A stretch of DNA of 64,000 nt from Colius striatus (taxonomy: Eukaryota; Chordata; Aves; Coliiformes; Coliidae): the NCBI RefSeq assembly GCF_028858725.1, contig NC_084759.1:176357770-176421769 (forward strand), given 5' to 3'. Positions 34,200 to 47,609 of the stretch are shown here, piece after piece (position 1 is the first letter of the stretch; each line of letters begins with the position of its first letter). A program made the translations under genes and the position numbers. Under the pieces are notes generated by a model that saw only the letters and a list, made by a program, of their open reading frames with translations, searched no databases and had not been told where the DNA came from.

Positions 34200-35180
34200 C
34201 CCCCCAGCACCGCCAACTAAAGGTCTCTTTGTATCTTCAGAAATAAGTAGCCATTTGGTTTAGAAGGAAGGGAGGTTGGAGTGGATTTTACTACAATTCA
34301 GTTGTCTCTGGAGAATAATCTCAAAAATGGGGGCACAAGTATGGTTGTAATAAAAATGAATGCAGAAAAATCTCCCTGTCTTTTAGAGAATAAGACATTA
34401 GAAAAGCAATTTCGAACCACAGATGCAATGCAAGCCAGCCAGGATCCAGCCCTTAAGAATCTCTGATTCTGTGATCTGAAACCTGCTCTGTGGTGGTTTT
34501 AACTGAACTATTCCATTACCAGTGTTTACATTGCAGTGATGCCTGTGTTGGCATTAAACAAAGTTGAGATAATTTTTGCCTGTTTCTGATTAAAGGAATG
34601 TGATGATACTGATAGCAGAGTAGATAAATTCTAAGTAGAATATGGCATTTGACTCTATTCATGAAGTTATAATTTAAATGAACTTTCATAATTTCCGAAG
34701 TTTTGTTGACTTGTAGTAATCCTAAGTCCTTTTTCTAACTGTAAATATATTTAAAAACGTCTTTACTCCATTTATAAAAAGTGAAAATTGAATGTTGTAA
34801 TGTGTTTTGATTAGCTATTTTTCTCTGTGACTGCTCTCTGCACCAGAACTGCTATTTGTTAAATCTATATATGCACCAGTCTCCAGCAGCCGTACATCCT
34901 GGATTGTTCATGAAATGGTGACCCAACAAAGACAAGAGAGTGATAGTGTTCCATGTAAATGAGTTCCTTTATGTGCTGATTGATTGTTCAGTTTCAGAAA
35001 GGAAAAGGGGGGAGAAATGGGGGAAAATGAAGTATGAATAGTTCATTGATAAAAGTGTACAATTCAGTCTCTTATCTTCCTAACATTGCCACTAATTGTA
35101 GGTGGTATGAGAAACAGAACAAATACAGAGTTGTAGACTATGATCCTTTTTTTTTTTTATGGGTTTATCTAAATATGGGA

Positions 35181-35186
35181 AATAAA
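35181..35186 (+). terminator. AATAAA, weak distal poly(A) candidate
   Basis: AATAAATAAG is preceded by a T12 tract and followed by only a mild T-rich region. It is a weaker candidate than 31427 or 34194. Confidence 0.25.
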
Positions 35187-38100
35187 TAAGCATTATTCTA
35201 CTTAGTAGCAGGTTAAGTGATGACATAAAATCTTTATTCTAACAGAAACAGTGGTAAAAAAGAAATTAAAATTCCTGATTGTGAAAGTCTTGAGATTAAG
35301 AATACAACTATTAGATGTTTCTCTAGGTATTTTATGTTCTGGGGAACAGATTGTAAAATCTCCCAGATAGTTTGGTTTTATAATTTGTGCACTTTTTTAA
35401 TATTATGAGAACACATTTTTAGATAGCCCTGTAAGACAGAATTTGTTTACAACAGTTCATTATAGTGTTCAGGCAGGTTTTCTAGACTTGCCACAAGCGC
35501 ATGGCACTGCATCTTAAGTTCATTAATTTTTGTTTCCTGTCTCAAGAGCCTGGCAGTTTCCCACGTTGTGTTGATTGATTATACTTTTGTTATACGGGAT
35601 GGATTTGGAATGGAACTGTACATAGTGTACTTTTTATGTTCATCCAGAGTTCTTTAACTGTATCTGCTTGTTTTTTTTCTGTCACATGCCTTTATTTAAC
35701 TGTGCTCTCTACCAGGGAGTCTGGATGTACTTCCATTCAAATATCAGAAACTATGGGGGAAATTTAATTTCTCTGAAGGCAGTATCAAGTGCTATACTTG
35801 TTGAAAATTTGTCTTGTGCTTATTCAGAAATAAGACAGGAGTGATAGAAAGTTAATGCTGGTTTTGGCTAGGGGACCAGTTAAATATGATGTTTTGCAAA
35901 TGTGTACTTCTATCTTAACATTAAGATTCGAGTGTGCCAGAAATATTTTGAGCTTCCAAAGGTCTTTCTTACCTGACTTATGTCAAGGCAATCTCAATTT
36001 GAAATGATATAACTTCACAAATTAGCAGGAGCCATACAGTAATATCTGTTAAAAATGAGGAAGCTCAGTTGGTTTTCTTTTGTGCTGTTTTAACTAGAGG
36101 AAAAACTGTTGAAAGAGACTTAGAGATTTGTCTAAGACAGCAATCAGGTATTGAGCTTAATTTGACATCTAAAGAAGAATGTGGATTTTAATAAGAATTA
36201 ACAGGATTTAACTACTAAATTAAATTCAGAAAAGTACTTCACAAGCTAATTACAAATCAATGCTTTACAAAAATTATTGTAACTTCCTGTCTAGGATGGA
36301 GTAAATGGTGTGCAACAACAACAGATAGCTGTGCACTTGCTAGTAAATGGTATTCTCCAAAAGCAAATGATGTTTAAGTGACTTTCCTAAGATATTACAC
36401 CAGAATATTGTGATCTGTGAACAAAGCCTAGGAGTTCATGTGTCTTTCCGCTCTGCCTGAACTATACCATTGGATTCAAACTGTGACAGAAAATGCAGCC
36501 AACAAATAAATTACTTCGAGATCATAGAGTCTTAGTATTGCAGGAGCTGTCTACAGCTTCTGTTTAACTGTCAGTGAAAAGTAATTAAAATGAACCATCA
36601 CTGTCTAATATTTAATCCCTTAGCAGATGTTTTTGATGTTTGTCGTGTCCCTTTTTTTAGTAGGAAACAGATAGAAGTCATCTGAAAAGAACTGGCTTTG
36701 TCTACCAACACATGGGATTGTAAGAGCAGACAGTTTAATGGGTACAGGAAGTTTTAGCTGTACTTTCAAGGAGTTAAATATGGAACATGAAGGACAAAAA
36801 TATGTTCTTGTTATCACAAGAGATTGCTGCACCATTGGAGTTTGTAAAAGATAAATGATAACAATATGTAACAACTCCCGTACACTTTAAAAGAAAATTG
36901 CCACCAGAAAAGATATCGTTACAATAACAATTATTTAAATAGTTCCAGAATGTTAATTATTTTGTGGAAAGTATAGCATATCTTCATAGAGGAGCGAATA
37001 TCTGAGCAAGAAGCTCTTCAGGACTACATTGGCAGGATGTAAGCCACCTGGAGAAGTGTAATCTTTAATTACACCATTCTCTGTGTATAAATACTGATCT
37101 TAGTCACAGTGCTTGCAAAGTGAACAAGCTCCCTTTAACTTTATGATTTTAAGAAACTTGGTTTTAAATCAATGGAGCTCTAATTTACAGTAGAGTTATT
37201 GAGAAGACATCTGAGGAAAAGGGAGTATTAATCTGTTTCTTTGTAACCTCCTAACCATGCTTGTAATTTTCCTCTTTTGTATGAAGAAGCAAAAGTATAC
37301 AGAAGGAGATATATGTAACTGGAGCTAATTAATTTTGGCTCTTTACCCTCTTCCCAAACACCCTAGATTCTACAGACTGCAAGTTCTGGTTGCAGTTCTT
37401 TGTCACTAGAGAAGGATGGAGTTGTTCAATCACTTTGCATCTGTTAGTTAAGATAAGCGAGTGATCAGGCTGGTTCTACTTTCTGAATACCCACTTTGGG
37501 AATATAGAGACCTAATTTTCTGTTTATGTGCATCTAATATATAACTACCATCCATGAATAACATATTTCAAGCTGATCCTTCTTTGCATAGAATAAGTGA
37601 AAATGCTTCAGTGCCAACCCCAGTTCCTGATGGTACCAGTCTCAGAAAGACAATCTTCCATCGGACTGATCATTTGTTACTGTAACAGCTTTCAGGTGTG
37701 AATTAATCTAAGCAAGGGAAATCTTTCAAGGTCACATATATCAGTTGATTATCACTACTCCCACCTCTGAAGAAAACACATTCCAATTCCTCCTTGCTTT
37801 TGTTTTTTAAAAGTACATCTGTGGTATAAGTGTATGCAGTGAGTTTGAGTGATTTATTATGCCTGCTTTTGTAAATGGGCAACTTGTATTCTCAGTTCTT
37901 CAACTAGATCTTGATTTCTGCAAGACCAACAGTGGTACATGGAACTTAGGAGTCATTACCAATTTTGTCACCATTGTCCTTGTTTCTATATTATGACTTA
38001 CTGAAGAGATTCTTGCTGAGCAAACTTACACTGATCCTGTACCCTTCAAGCATTCTGGCTGAGGTAGCTCCTGTTCTGGGGTACCAGTTGCTGGTTGTCA

Positions 38101-39697
38101 TATCGACATTTCTGCAAATGATCTGATTCTATTGCTAGGAGGCTTCCAAGCATGGGAAAGTAAGCAAATTGCTTTCCGACTGATGGAGGCGTAATGTTGC
38201 CGAGTAATTTGCAGTACCTGGAGGCTTTTTGAAAGGTGCAGGAAAATGCTCTTGGTGCCAGCTGGAGGAGGTCTGAAGAGCATGCACAAATACTGAGTGC
38301 TTTCTTGGCTTTCCTACAGAAATTCTAAGTAGGCAGCTTCTGTTTCTAAAATGTCAAACACCTTTGAAAACCCTCAGTCTAACAAAAAAAGAGGATAAAG
38401 GTGGAAGAACAAAGAAAATGCATTTTCAGAACAATATCTAGAAAAGCTTCTATATAATGGCTTCTTTTTGTGTTTAGTATTCCTTTCTCTGTGTACTATA
38501 TTGGAAGTAGGTGGCATCCCACACTTCATACAGGTGTGTGTTGCTTTATGATTCTTGTTACTTGTTGGTTCAGTGAATTTTGGCCTAAAGATAGATATAG
38601 GTTTTTGTGAATTTAATAGTAAATACCGTGAATATTTCACTCTCGGACACAGGTCATTTATTGAAAAGGCAGAAGTTTTGTTTAAAGAGTTCATCAGGAG
38701 CAATATAAATTCCTCTTGTACATTTAGACACTACCCAGATTTTAAAAGGTCTAATTGCTGGACTACTCGAAAAGAGATAACTTTATGTAGAAAGAATAAT
38801 AAGAACCCAGACTAGAATGGATGTGGCTTCTGAAGAGTTCTGTGGATGGTAGTTCATACGGCTGTTTTCAGTGACGATTCCACACCTTGGCCCTTGAAGC
38901 ATTGGTAGAGCATCCTCACAAACAAATCAAAACTACCAACAGCACTGACAGATGCTCTTAAAATTTACTAAGTGCCTTATACAGAGCATCACTGAGGCAA
39001 TGGTTCAGTTGAAAGGAAGTTTGATAAAAGATTTACTCCTCTGGATGGAGTCACAGGTTATCAGTTGTAACCACGGTGATGTTCCTGGTTATAACACAAA
39101 AGTCTTACATTTTATTGCTGATACAGGTACCTAATAAGAAACAGTCCAAAAGTTTCAGAGGCTTTCAGTTTGTAAATTCTACTTTCTTCAGAGGAGATTA
39201 TTGTTTCTAATCAGCAGTGATAGCCTACTGGAATATCACACAAGTAAATAAAAAGTTTCTGGATGCTTTCACACTTCTCAGTTTCTCAGTCAAGGACAGT
39301 ATTACCTTTCTTGGGAAGGGATACATAAGTCGGTCTTGTTCATAGGGTTTATGTTTATCCAACAGTGGTGTTTAAGGATTTTCTTCTCAGAAAAAAAGGG
39401 CTTGTTATTTTGAAAATAAAAATCTTACCTGCCAGGTGTCTTCCCCAAAATGAGTAAGTGCCTTTTGTGTTCTGGCTCTTAGAAGTATTTACTTTGTCAG
39501 ATTGTATGTCCTGGATATATCAACTGTAAGTACTGAGTGTTACCAATGGCTTGAAATCCTTTCACTGAAAGAACAAGAGACAGAATGTAAGCCACATAAA
39601 TTATTTTGAGACCTGATGTTATCAGAAGTTTTGTAACTGCTGTGAGTAGTATACTTCTAAGAACAATGTAACTTTTCAGGAACTTGATATTGATAGG

Positions 39698-39742
39698 AAA
39701 TAAATATTTATTGAAAGAAGTATATTAAATAAATATTTATTT
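39698..39742. repeat. Duplicated AT palindrome AAATAAATATTTATT
   Basis: The near-palindrome AAATAAATATTTATT occurs at 39698-39712 and again, extended by one T to a full palindrome, at 39727-39742. The offset is 29 bp. Composition is low-complexity. Confidence 0.7.
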
Positions 39743-40173
39743 ACCAGTTTAAGTAAGAGGAAATGTTACACCGTGGGGGCAACAGTCTTGCTGTTAGCAG
39801 TCCTGACTACTTAATGGAAAGTAAAACTGAGGCTCTGAACTCTGACTGTAAAAGAGTGTGTGGTATTTGTTGAGAGATTGGGGCTGTGACTCTTAGGTCC
39901 ACATTCTAATAAAGTAATTCTTCCTACCGAAGTTTTTATCAATTCTCAAGCAGAAAAGAAAGCATGAGCAGATATCAGTAAGAGGCCCTCTGGTTTTATT
40001 GGTGGTGCTTCCTATCTCTAGAGGACTTTTTTTCATTTTCATTTTAAACTTTGCTCAGGACTGGTACAGCTGAAAGTATATTTTCCCTTCATTCTTAAGC
40101 CTAGACTTTGAATGGAGTTTCTCTGAGACACTTTTGTAGTGAAATCTTATTCCCTACAAACATTGAAGACAAA

Positions 40174-40179
40174 AATAAA
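40174..40179 (+). terminator. Orphan poly(A) signal with strong downstream element
   Basis: AATAAA is followed 12-18 nt later by a possible cleavage site (GATCA) and then at about 40199-40222 by TTGTGTGTGATTGTAG plus a T8 run. This is the best GU/U-rich element of any candidate in the window. No gene is known to end here. It could be a very distal YAF2 end (9.3-kb UTR) or the end of an unannotated RNA. Confidence 0.4.
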
Positions 40180-41099
40180 CATCTCCGTGATCAAAAGATT
40201 GTGTGTGATTGTAGTTTTTTTTAAATACATACAAATTCACCATAAAAATTCGAAAGGTACTGTAAGAAAAACGTAACGAGTATATTGGTCTACACTTAAA
40301 AGGTCTCTGTGTAGCAGTCAGAAGATGGAGTTTGCATCACAAGATGCTACAAATTTTATATCTGATAAACTGTGTGCAATTGCAGTTAAGCACTCCTTTA
40401 AATAAAGAGGACAATATATTGCATTTACCCAATAGGACAGGACACTGCCTTAAACTGACCTCTTCCAGACCTTAACTCAAAGACGTTATTAAACAATTTA
40501 AAGTTCTGAAAGCTTGGCAGAAAAGCTGAGAGGAAGTGTCTGGAAAGAACGAAACAATAGGAATCACAGTGCAAAGATTATTATTTTTTTAAAGAATAAA
40601 TGCTACATAATGATAATGGAGTTGATTAGAAAGTAACAACTCTGCAGTTATTTCATATTGTTTGGTAATATAGTAACATACACTTGATTTCAGGTGAGCA
40701 TAAACAGATGCATATGAAGCCCAGAATAGTGACACATCTTGAAATGCCTTCCCCAGGAATAAATTAACACTCAGTTACCTGTGAAGAATCCAACAAGAAA
40801 GTATTTTTAGCAAAAACTATTGTGGGTGCGCTATATTAAATTCTGGCTGGCAGTGGTGATGCTTTAGGGTGTGTTGTGATAAATGACATGGTAAATAAAA
40901 TCATTACATTTTTCAGAACTCTTCTCTGTGTTGTTTAGGAAAAAGTGGAAGAAATGCAAGTGGACAATTTTGGGATAAACAACAGACTTAGGGAATTTGA
41001 TCTCAAAATGTCAAGAAGCCTCTGCTAATTTGTTGGCAGAGGTGATATGTTACTGTTTTTGGTTATGATGGAAGTTGAGATACTCCTGGGATTACTGCT

Positions 41100-41650
41100 T
41101 CCAAGGCAAGAAACTGTGAAAGCATCCATACTTGCAAATTAAAGACACAACTGAGGTAAGAAACTTGAGAAGACTTTGTTTAAGGGTTCATCTCATTGTA
41201 TACGAAGCTGCCTTTGTTACTACAGGAGCTTCTAAAACAGTGATCTGTGTGGGTTGTCTGAAGTTACCTTCAAACTACACACATTTCCAGTGTTCAGTTC
41301 TCTGAATTGTTTGTGTTGCTTTGCAGTGTGAGGCTAACATTCCACAGCGCGTTCTGGAAGGAAGCTGGTCTGAGGACTGTCAGAGTTTCCCATTTGTGCA
41401 GCAGGTGACTGAAGCATTGACCACAACTATGTATATTCACCCTCACTCCAAGGAGGTGATGTCTGTGGCTGAGACATCCTCAGGTGCAGAGTGCTTGTAT
41501 TGCTTCTGTCTGAGTGTGGATCCTGAAGTGCGGGCAGCAAAGGGTAGCCAGCTTGTTCACAAAACTACCAAGTTTGGTACTAGCAGAAATGCCGACTTAT
41601 ACCAGATTAAATTGGCATCAGATACCAGAATGGGACTATTGTGACTAATT
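41100..41650 (+). ncRNA. Possible two-exon intergenic transcript fragment
   Basis: A strong donor, CTGAG|GTAAGA (exon end 41155), is followed 171 nt later by a pyrimidine-rich acceptor, GTTGCTTTGCAG|TGTGAG (AG at 41325-41326). Spliced together they keep one frame open from K-H-P-Y-L through 41641 (TGTGA at the end), about 118 codons. The frame has no ATG near its start and no family motif, so a non-coding RNA or coincidence is more likely than a protein. No promoter was identified. Confidence 0.22.
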
Positions 41651-44600
41651 AAGAGAGTCTATCTAGTTTACTTAACATCTATTTTAGAAGAACAGAAGGA
41701 ATTCAAAGGAGAAGAGCAAGCTATAAAGCCTTCTATCACCCTGCTATTAATTTCTTTCCTCCGTTGATTGTTTGATAAGTCTGCTGCACAATTAGGGGTC
41801 TGAAGATCAAAACAAATTTCTTAAATTCCACATAAACGTTTTGGCAGCTGTGGGAGATCACAGCATTCCACTATGGGCCTGCTGCCTGGAGACAGCTTAG
41901 GACAGTGTCCAATTTTATTTTACCCTTTCTTAGCCTGAAAAACAAAATGAGTAAAACATTTCTCCCCCCACCCCGAAGTTACAGATAAAAGATAGGTGAA
42001 AGAAGGCTGAGTAATGTGTAAGCGCAATCATAGGGCAGCAGCGCTTGAAGTTATCTTAGATGTTTCAGGCTTGAAGTTCAGTGCAGCACAATATCTGAGC
42101 TACTCACCGACCCTGTTGCCACTCAGGCAGTGAAACAGTTTGAGAATACAATTCTAGTGACACTTTAGATAAAACAGTATAATGTCTGCGTGCTCAAGGG
42201 AGGGGCATAGGATTGTGCAAGTTAAGCTGACTGCTCACCGTGATTACTTCTGTGACTTCAGATGTAACTAAGACTCTTGACCAAGTATGAGGATACTGGT
42301 ACCTAAGCCTGTTATGTACCTTACGCAACTGTCTGTCATGTGGCTGTTCTATTCAGTTTTAAAAAGAGCAGTCAGTACAAAAGAAAATACTGTCTTATCT
42401 CTTCTTCCTTATAATTCAAGCACTAAATGTTTTAAAAGCCAGCACATTTGACTGCTCAAATCTGTTTGTAGAATTACTAATTGCAGAAATAAGGCAACCC
42501 CTGCAGAAAAGGATGTAGAGAGACAAACATTAGGACTTCATTTCTCTGTCCTTGACATGCCTCTACATCGGTTCACAATGTTAAACCCCGCTTGAGGAGG
42601 ACATGGAGCAAAAGCAGGGTAGAGATAAACAAAGTGAAAAAGGTAAAATCAGAAGTGGACTTGCTAGAAAATGCAAAATTAACTCTTCATCTGTTTTGAC
42701 TGACTGCTTTATAAAACTCCTCCTCACTGAATGACTGTCTGTCATCTTTTGAGCTATGCTGCTCTTTCAAAACAGGGGCCACTGGCTTCCTGGCTCACTG
42801 CCTCCAGTGTATCATCTGGCTTGCACTGCTGAACAGCTCTCATTGCCCCTGACAACTCTCCTAAACCTCTGTTTCCTCTTAAGGGCAGCTGGCAGTTAAC
42901 ATCTAACATTATCTAACTTGGATTTATTTATTTAATTTTTAATTTTAACTCTTTGCTAGATTCAGTTTCACTCTTCAAGCCATGCAGGCTTTGTGCACTT
43001 GGAAATAATAAATACATAAAATGCCTACAGGTTTTACATGAAACATGAAAAAATAAACAAAAGAAAAGCAGTGGTTTTCAGTCTGTGGTCTGAAGATTTC
43101 AGGAGCTAATGCATTCCTTATGAGGGTCTTCAAAAAAGTGACATGGATGAGCAGCATTTTTTCAAGCAGCGTTAAATTCGCTACATAGAGTCTGCTCTGT
43201 TACTATGAAGTTGAAGAGGTAGAAAATACAGGATTATTTTCAGATGATTTTACATATTTAATCTTAAAAATTGAACTTTCAAGCCAATGCAAGGCTGGCA
43301 TGATTACTATTAGTAAATATTTAGTCCATTACATGAAAAAATTATGTACAGTAAAAATTTAAAGACCCCAATCTGGATGTTAGGGGCTTCAAAGCATTTC
43401 ATATTGTAGCAAACAACAGCACAAGATAAGGACTTTTAAACCTGAGTATTGTTATATATAGACAAACAAAAGCCAAGGCTTGCTTGCCTTATTTTTATAT
43501 TTTCATGTGTGGTAGGTATTTGCAAAAGTAGGTAAGTTTGCTTTGAGTCCTTCCAGGAGTACTTTAAACATAAATAGCTGTGTCAGATATGGTCCTTGGA
43601 GAATTTTATATGAGGAAGAGAAACAAAAACCCAGCACTGAGAATTCCCTTTGGACTGATGTTTTAGACTTCTCTACTTAGAAGTCTTTACAGAAAAAAAA
43701 AATATATGTTTGTCACAAATAAAGAAAAAGAGATAAATTCTCTTCATGCTCCTAGAAATTATTTCCTTTTTTAATGTAGCAGAGCACTAAAAACTCTGCA
43801 AGTCTGCATATATAGATGCATATTTATTTATTTAGGATATGGAAGTTGAACTTTCTTAAAAGGAATGACACAAATATTTTGACTCTACTGTTTAATAACT
43901 GATATTTTTTTTCCCAGAGAATCCATTAAATAAAGTTTGAAGTAAATTGTACTAATGCTGAAGAAATAATTGATTCAGATTAGATGAAACTAGGAATTTT
44001 GCAAAGTATCAAACCACTTCTCAAACTGCTTACAACACAGCTTACTTAATTTTGTGTACTATTGTCCTTAGGTGTGTATACTGCTGATGCTAAGATCAAT
44101 TGCAAAATGTTGTAAGTTCCTGCTTATAGTCTAAATAGGGTAAACATATACTACAGCGCAAAACAAGGAGAGCTAAAAAGGGAAGGAATGAGGGAAGGCA
44201 ATGATAATTTGGACATCAATACAAATTGATTTTTAGAGACTTTCTTAACATTTTTATACATTGAAGGTAGATGTGGGGGAATTTGAAGATTAGATACAAT
44301 AAGAGTGAGTGGCAGTGGTACCAAACTAAGTCCTTGTCTTAAAAATGAATCAGAAGGAAAGAAAAATTATGTCTGGCAGGAACAGAAAAGGGATGTTGCA
44401 CCAAGAAGTCTGATGATACCATATGCACAACACATGGTAGTAAAGTAGTTTCCCCCTCCTTACCCAGCCTTGCAATGTATCACAGCAAAGTGTTGAAACT
44501 GCAGGTTATACGAAAGGGCAGTGAACATCAAAGGAAGTGTCTTTGCCTTTGAAAAACCCTTAACTGGTCTGCATGCAGGCACTGACACAAATCTGTCAGC

Positions 44601-47028
44601 GCAAAACCCTATTGCTTTCCCAGCTTAACTAAGGGTTTAACTTCCTGAAAGAACAAAACCAGGAGTGATACAAATTCATCTGATTAGGACTGGAGTTTGT
44701 AATTAGCAGAAAGCCAGAGTGGAAATTCATTTCTCTCTTTATTCTCTGTTGCATCAGATAATCCCCGTCCATAATTGTGCATATATATTTTTTTAAAGTT
44801 GATCTCATTCATCTCTCAGTCTAATGAGTAGTTAGAGCTTTGTTTTCATTTTTTCTGGCACGCAGTAACTGGTCTTATGACCTTGCACACACTTGCAGCA
44901 GTATAAGATGTGGATTCTTTTAGGAAATCAGTTATTCACTTATTTTACATCTGTAGTTCATTAAGATTACTTTTTTTTTCTAGATTTCAGCTGTTTCCTG
45001 GACATAGTAAATAGAATTAAATCCTACAGATGCAAATGTCTAAGAACATGTCTAAGTACATAAAAGCCAGTCAAGAAAAGGATTTTAAAAGTTAAAATCG
45101 GTAATAAGGAGAAGCCTTGCATCTGATTATATCTCTTCATGTTTTAAGTTTATTAAAGACTAGCAGACATTACAGCATGAAATGTAAAACATTGCTCATT
45201 AACTGTTTATGGTGAGTAATAAAGGTGCATAATTATTTCTCTTTAAAGAATTTGAAAAGCTGTATTCACTAATTGGATACCGTCTGATACCTTTTTTTTC
45301 TCAGTCACACAACCTAGATATTACATTTCAGTCATTTCTGTTTATCTTTGTTATTCACAAGGCTGAGTCTTTAGCGAGAAACATTTTAGCTTTTATCAGA
45401 TCAAGTGATAGCTAGATTAAATGGGCAGATTTTGCAGTGTGAACAAAGGCTCTGTGTGTTTAATTTTTTTTTTCTCCCCAATAGCATCAGATACATCAAC
45501 AAAAGAGATACTAACTTTCACTCTGACCTTGCCTTAGTTATATTTTTAGAGCAATGCAGATACATTCTTACTCATTAATTATTCAGGCATTATTGGACAG
45601 CACTGAACAAAGAGAATCTTTGTTTCCTATTTGGGAAATGGTATAACTGTTAATCTCCCCAAAATATTTTCCTTCCTATGTCATCTTTCTTTAGGACTTC
45701 TTTTCTCATCTAAAAATGTACTCTCTTCTTCTGAAGCATGAAAGCTTTATTACTGCACAGCTGCCATATTCATTCTTGGTCCCTCTGTAACACCCTTCAG
45801 ACATCATTTTCCCTGACTGGAATACTTCAATACAAAAGGCCAGTGTCACACCCCAGTAGGGTCTTCAATTTATGCTGTCAGTAAATATTGCATTGTATCG
45901 CTCCACTCCTGACTCTCATGTTGCTGTGTTACTTACTCTCTGACACATGGACTTGATGTAAGTATACACAGGGGTTGTGAAATGGGACAGCAAGTGAATT
46001 CATGACACAGGCTGGCAGGCAGATAGGCAATGAGAGCAATGGGCCAGGTTTTGAGCACAAATACAAATCCAGGAAAGCTGAATGGCTTTATGATATGTGG
46101 CAGAAAGCATGGAGGAACAGAAAATAGAGGGGCAGGAAGCCCAGCTAGGACTTTGAGTGGCACTTTTGGAGCTGCTTCTTTCTGTGATGTATATGCCAGC
46201 ACATAGTTCTCACTAACATAAATTTCCCTTACTTCATTAAGCAAATTCTTTCTAGACTCCTTTTACAAATTATCCCCTATTTCATCTATGACTCTCACAT
46301 TGTCACTTTGCCCTGAATTCTCATCATTACTCCTCATTCTCCTTAGTTCCTCAGTTCTCTTGAATTCTACTTATTTTCTCAGTCCCGATTTCCCTGTTTG
46401 CATCTCTTAGTAATCATCCTGGTATCTGCACTGCAAACATAGCTGTATGTCCAGTATTTTCTGAGGAACACCTTTTTTCCTCTTTTCTGCTTTTGTTTTG
46501 AGGATGAGGTGATGAACAATTCTGGCAGCACAATTTTGGCGTTACTTCTGTTCTAGCTACTAGAGTTGCCAGCTGGCATTCTGGTTTTCCCCTTCTTTTA
46601 CACACATCCAAGTGTGGCAGTAAAGTATGTATCATAGCTTATTTTTAAAAAGGATGTTTCCAGTCTGTAGAAAAAATGTGAGCCATATACACTGAAGGGA
46701 TGAAAAATCAAGCAGAAATATTTCAAATTTGCCTTTTTGAAGAAAAATAATGTCAGGAGCTGACAGAGAAGCACTGGCTGATGACTTTAAAACACCTTGA
46801 CAATAATGGGTTAGCCTGATAGGCCTTTGTGCAGCAGACTGAGCCAGAGACAGGCGATGTGATACTGTACTGGATTCATCTGAAACCCAGCCAACATTCC
46901 CCCTGTCCAAGAGGACATATACCTATTATTTCTTTTTCCCCAGTGTGCTGCTTTCCCGACCTACTTCTTGTTCTCCAGAAGCATGGCTTCGTGAGCCAAG
47001 ATAACCCTCTTTTTGCTAGTGACCACAA

Positions 47029-47397
47029 ATGAATACTTCAGGCCCAATTCACCAAGCTTCTCTGGCCCAACATCCACCCAAACGACTGCCCCTGGCCAGC
47101 CTGTTGTCATCACCTGTGTGCCAAGGCCTGTGGAGGGAAGATGAGCTGGAGTTCAAAATGATGTGCATGCTCAGATTGTGTTGCTATATGAAGGAAGGAC
47201 ACTTGTGTAACACTAGTGGCTTAATGCATGTGTGGGAATATGCTTGTGACAAGGCAACCGTGAGGATTTTACAAACTAAAGTCAAAGATACCACAACAAA
47301 AACAGTGAGTGTGGGGGAAAAAAAAGTGTCACTTTCAGCAGACTTGAGCCTCGCTTTTGAGTGTAAGGAAGACAAGGCAAGACATGAACCTGTGTGA
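47029..47397 (+). other. 122-codon ATG-initiated frame, unrecognised
   Basis: This is the longest ATG-initiated plus-strand frame outside the CpG islands. It is cysteine-containing (MMCMLRLCCYMKEGHLCNTS) and has no recognised domain, signal or splice context. It ends about 215 bp before the CR1 copy upstream of GXYLT1. Length alone is weak evidence in this GC-richer patch. Confidence 0.15.
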
Positions 47398-47609
47398 AAA
47401 GCCTGCAGATTTCTAGTTTGTCAAGACTGATGTCTGCCTCTGTCTGGGATGATACTACCCTCGACTTCTCCCCATGGATGCATTTTCCAGAGTGGGCAGC
47501 AAGACAAGGCTGACCACAGAGGTGGAGGCAAGCATCTTCTGGGTGCTGCCCTGGGGACCAGGCCAGCCAGCACCCCTCAGGAGAGCAGGGCAGCTATGGG
47601 AGATGGGCA

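Larger units (their letters stand above)
30868..35200 (+). other. YAF2 3' UTR and downstream flank (end uncertain)
   Basis: Sequence after the stop is AT-rich and without coding potential. Candidate poly(A) hexamers are at 31427, 34194 and 35181. The first would give a UTR of about 580 nt. Use of the later sites would place the antisense CR1 copy (31795-32955) inside the mRNA. The UTR end cannot be decided from sequence. Confidence 0.6.
35201..47609. other. Intergenic region between YAF2 and GXYLT1
   Basis: About 12.4 kb lie here without a recognised gene. It is AT-rich up to about 46 kb and becomes GC-richer from about 46.8 kb as the GXYLT1 promoter nears. Notable items are a textbook poly(A) signal (40174), a pair of AT palindromes (39698-39742), a possible spliced transcript (about 41.1-41.65 kb) and a 122-codon frame (47029-47397). 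Between these, for example 35.2-39.6 kb and 41.7-46.8 kb, I see only simple AT-rich sequence. Confidence 0.8.

Noticed and set aside
36521-36560. Possible CR1 3' end (ATCATAGAGTC)
   Set aside because: Only the first dozen bases resemble CR1. The following GGTTGGAA and GTCCAA blocks are missing.
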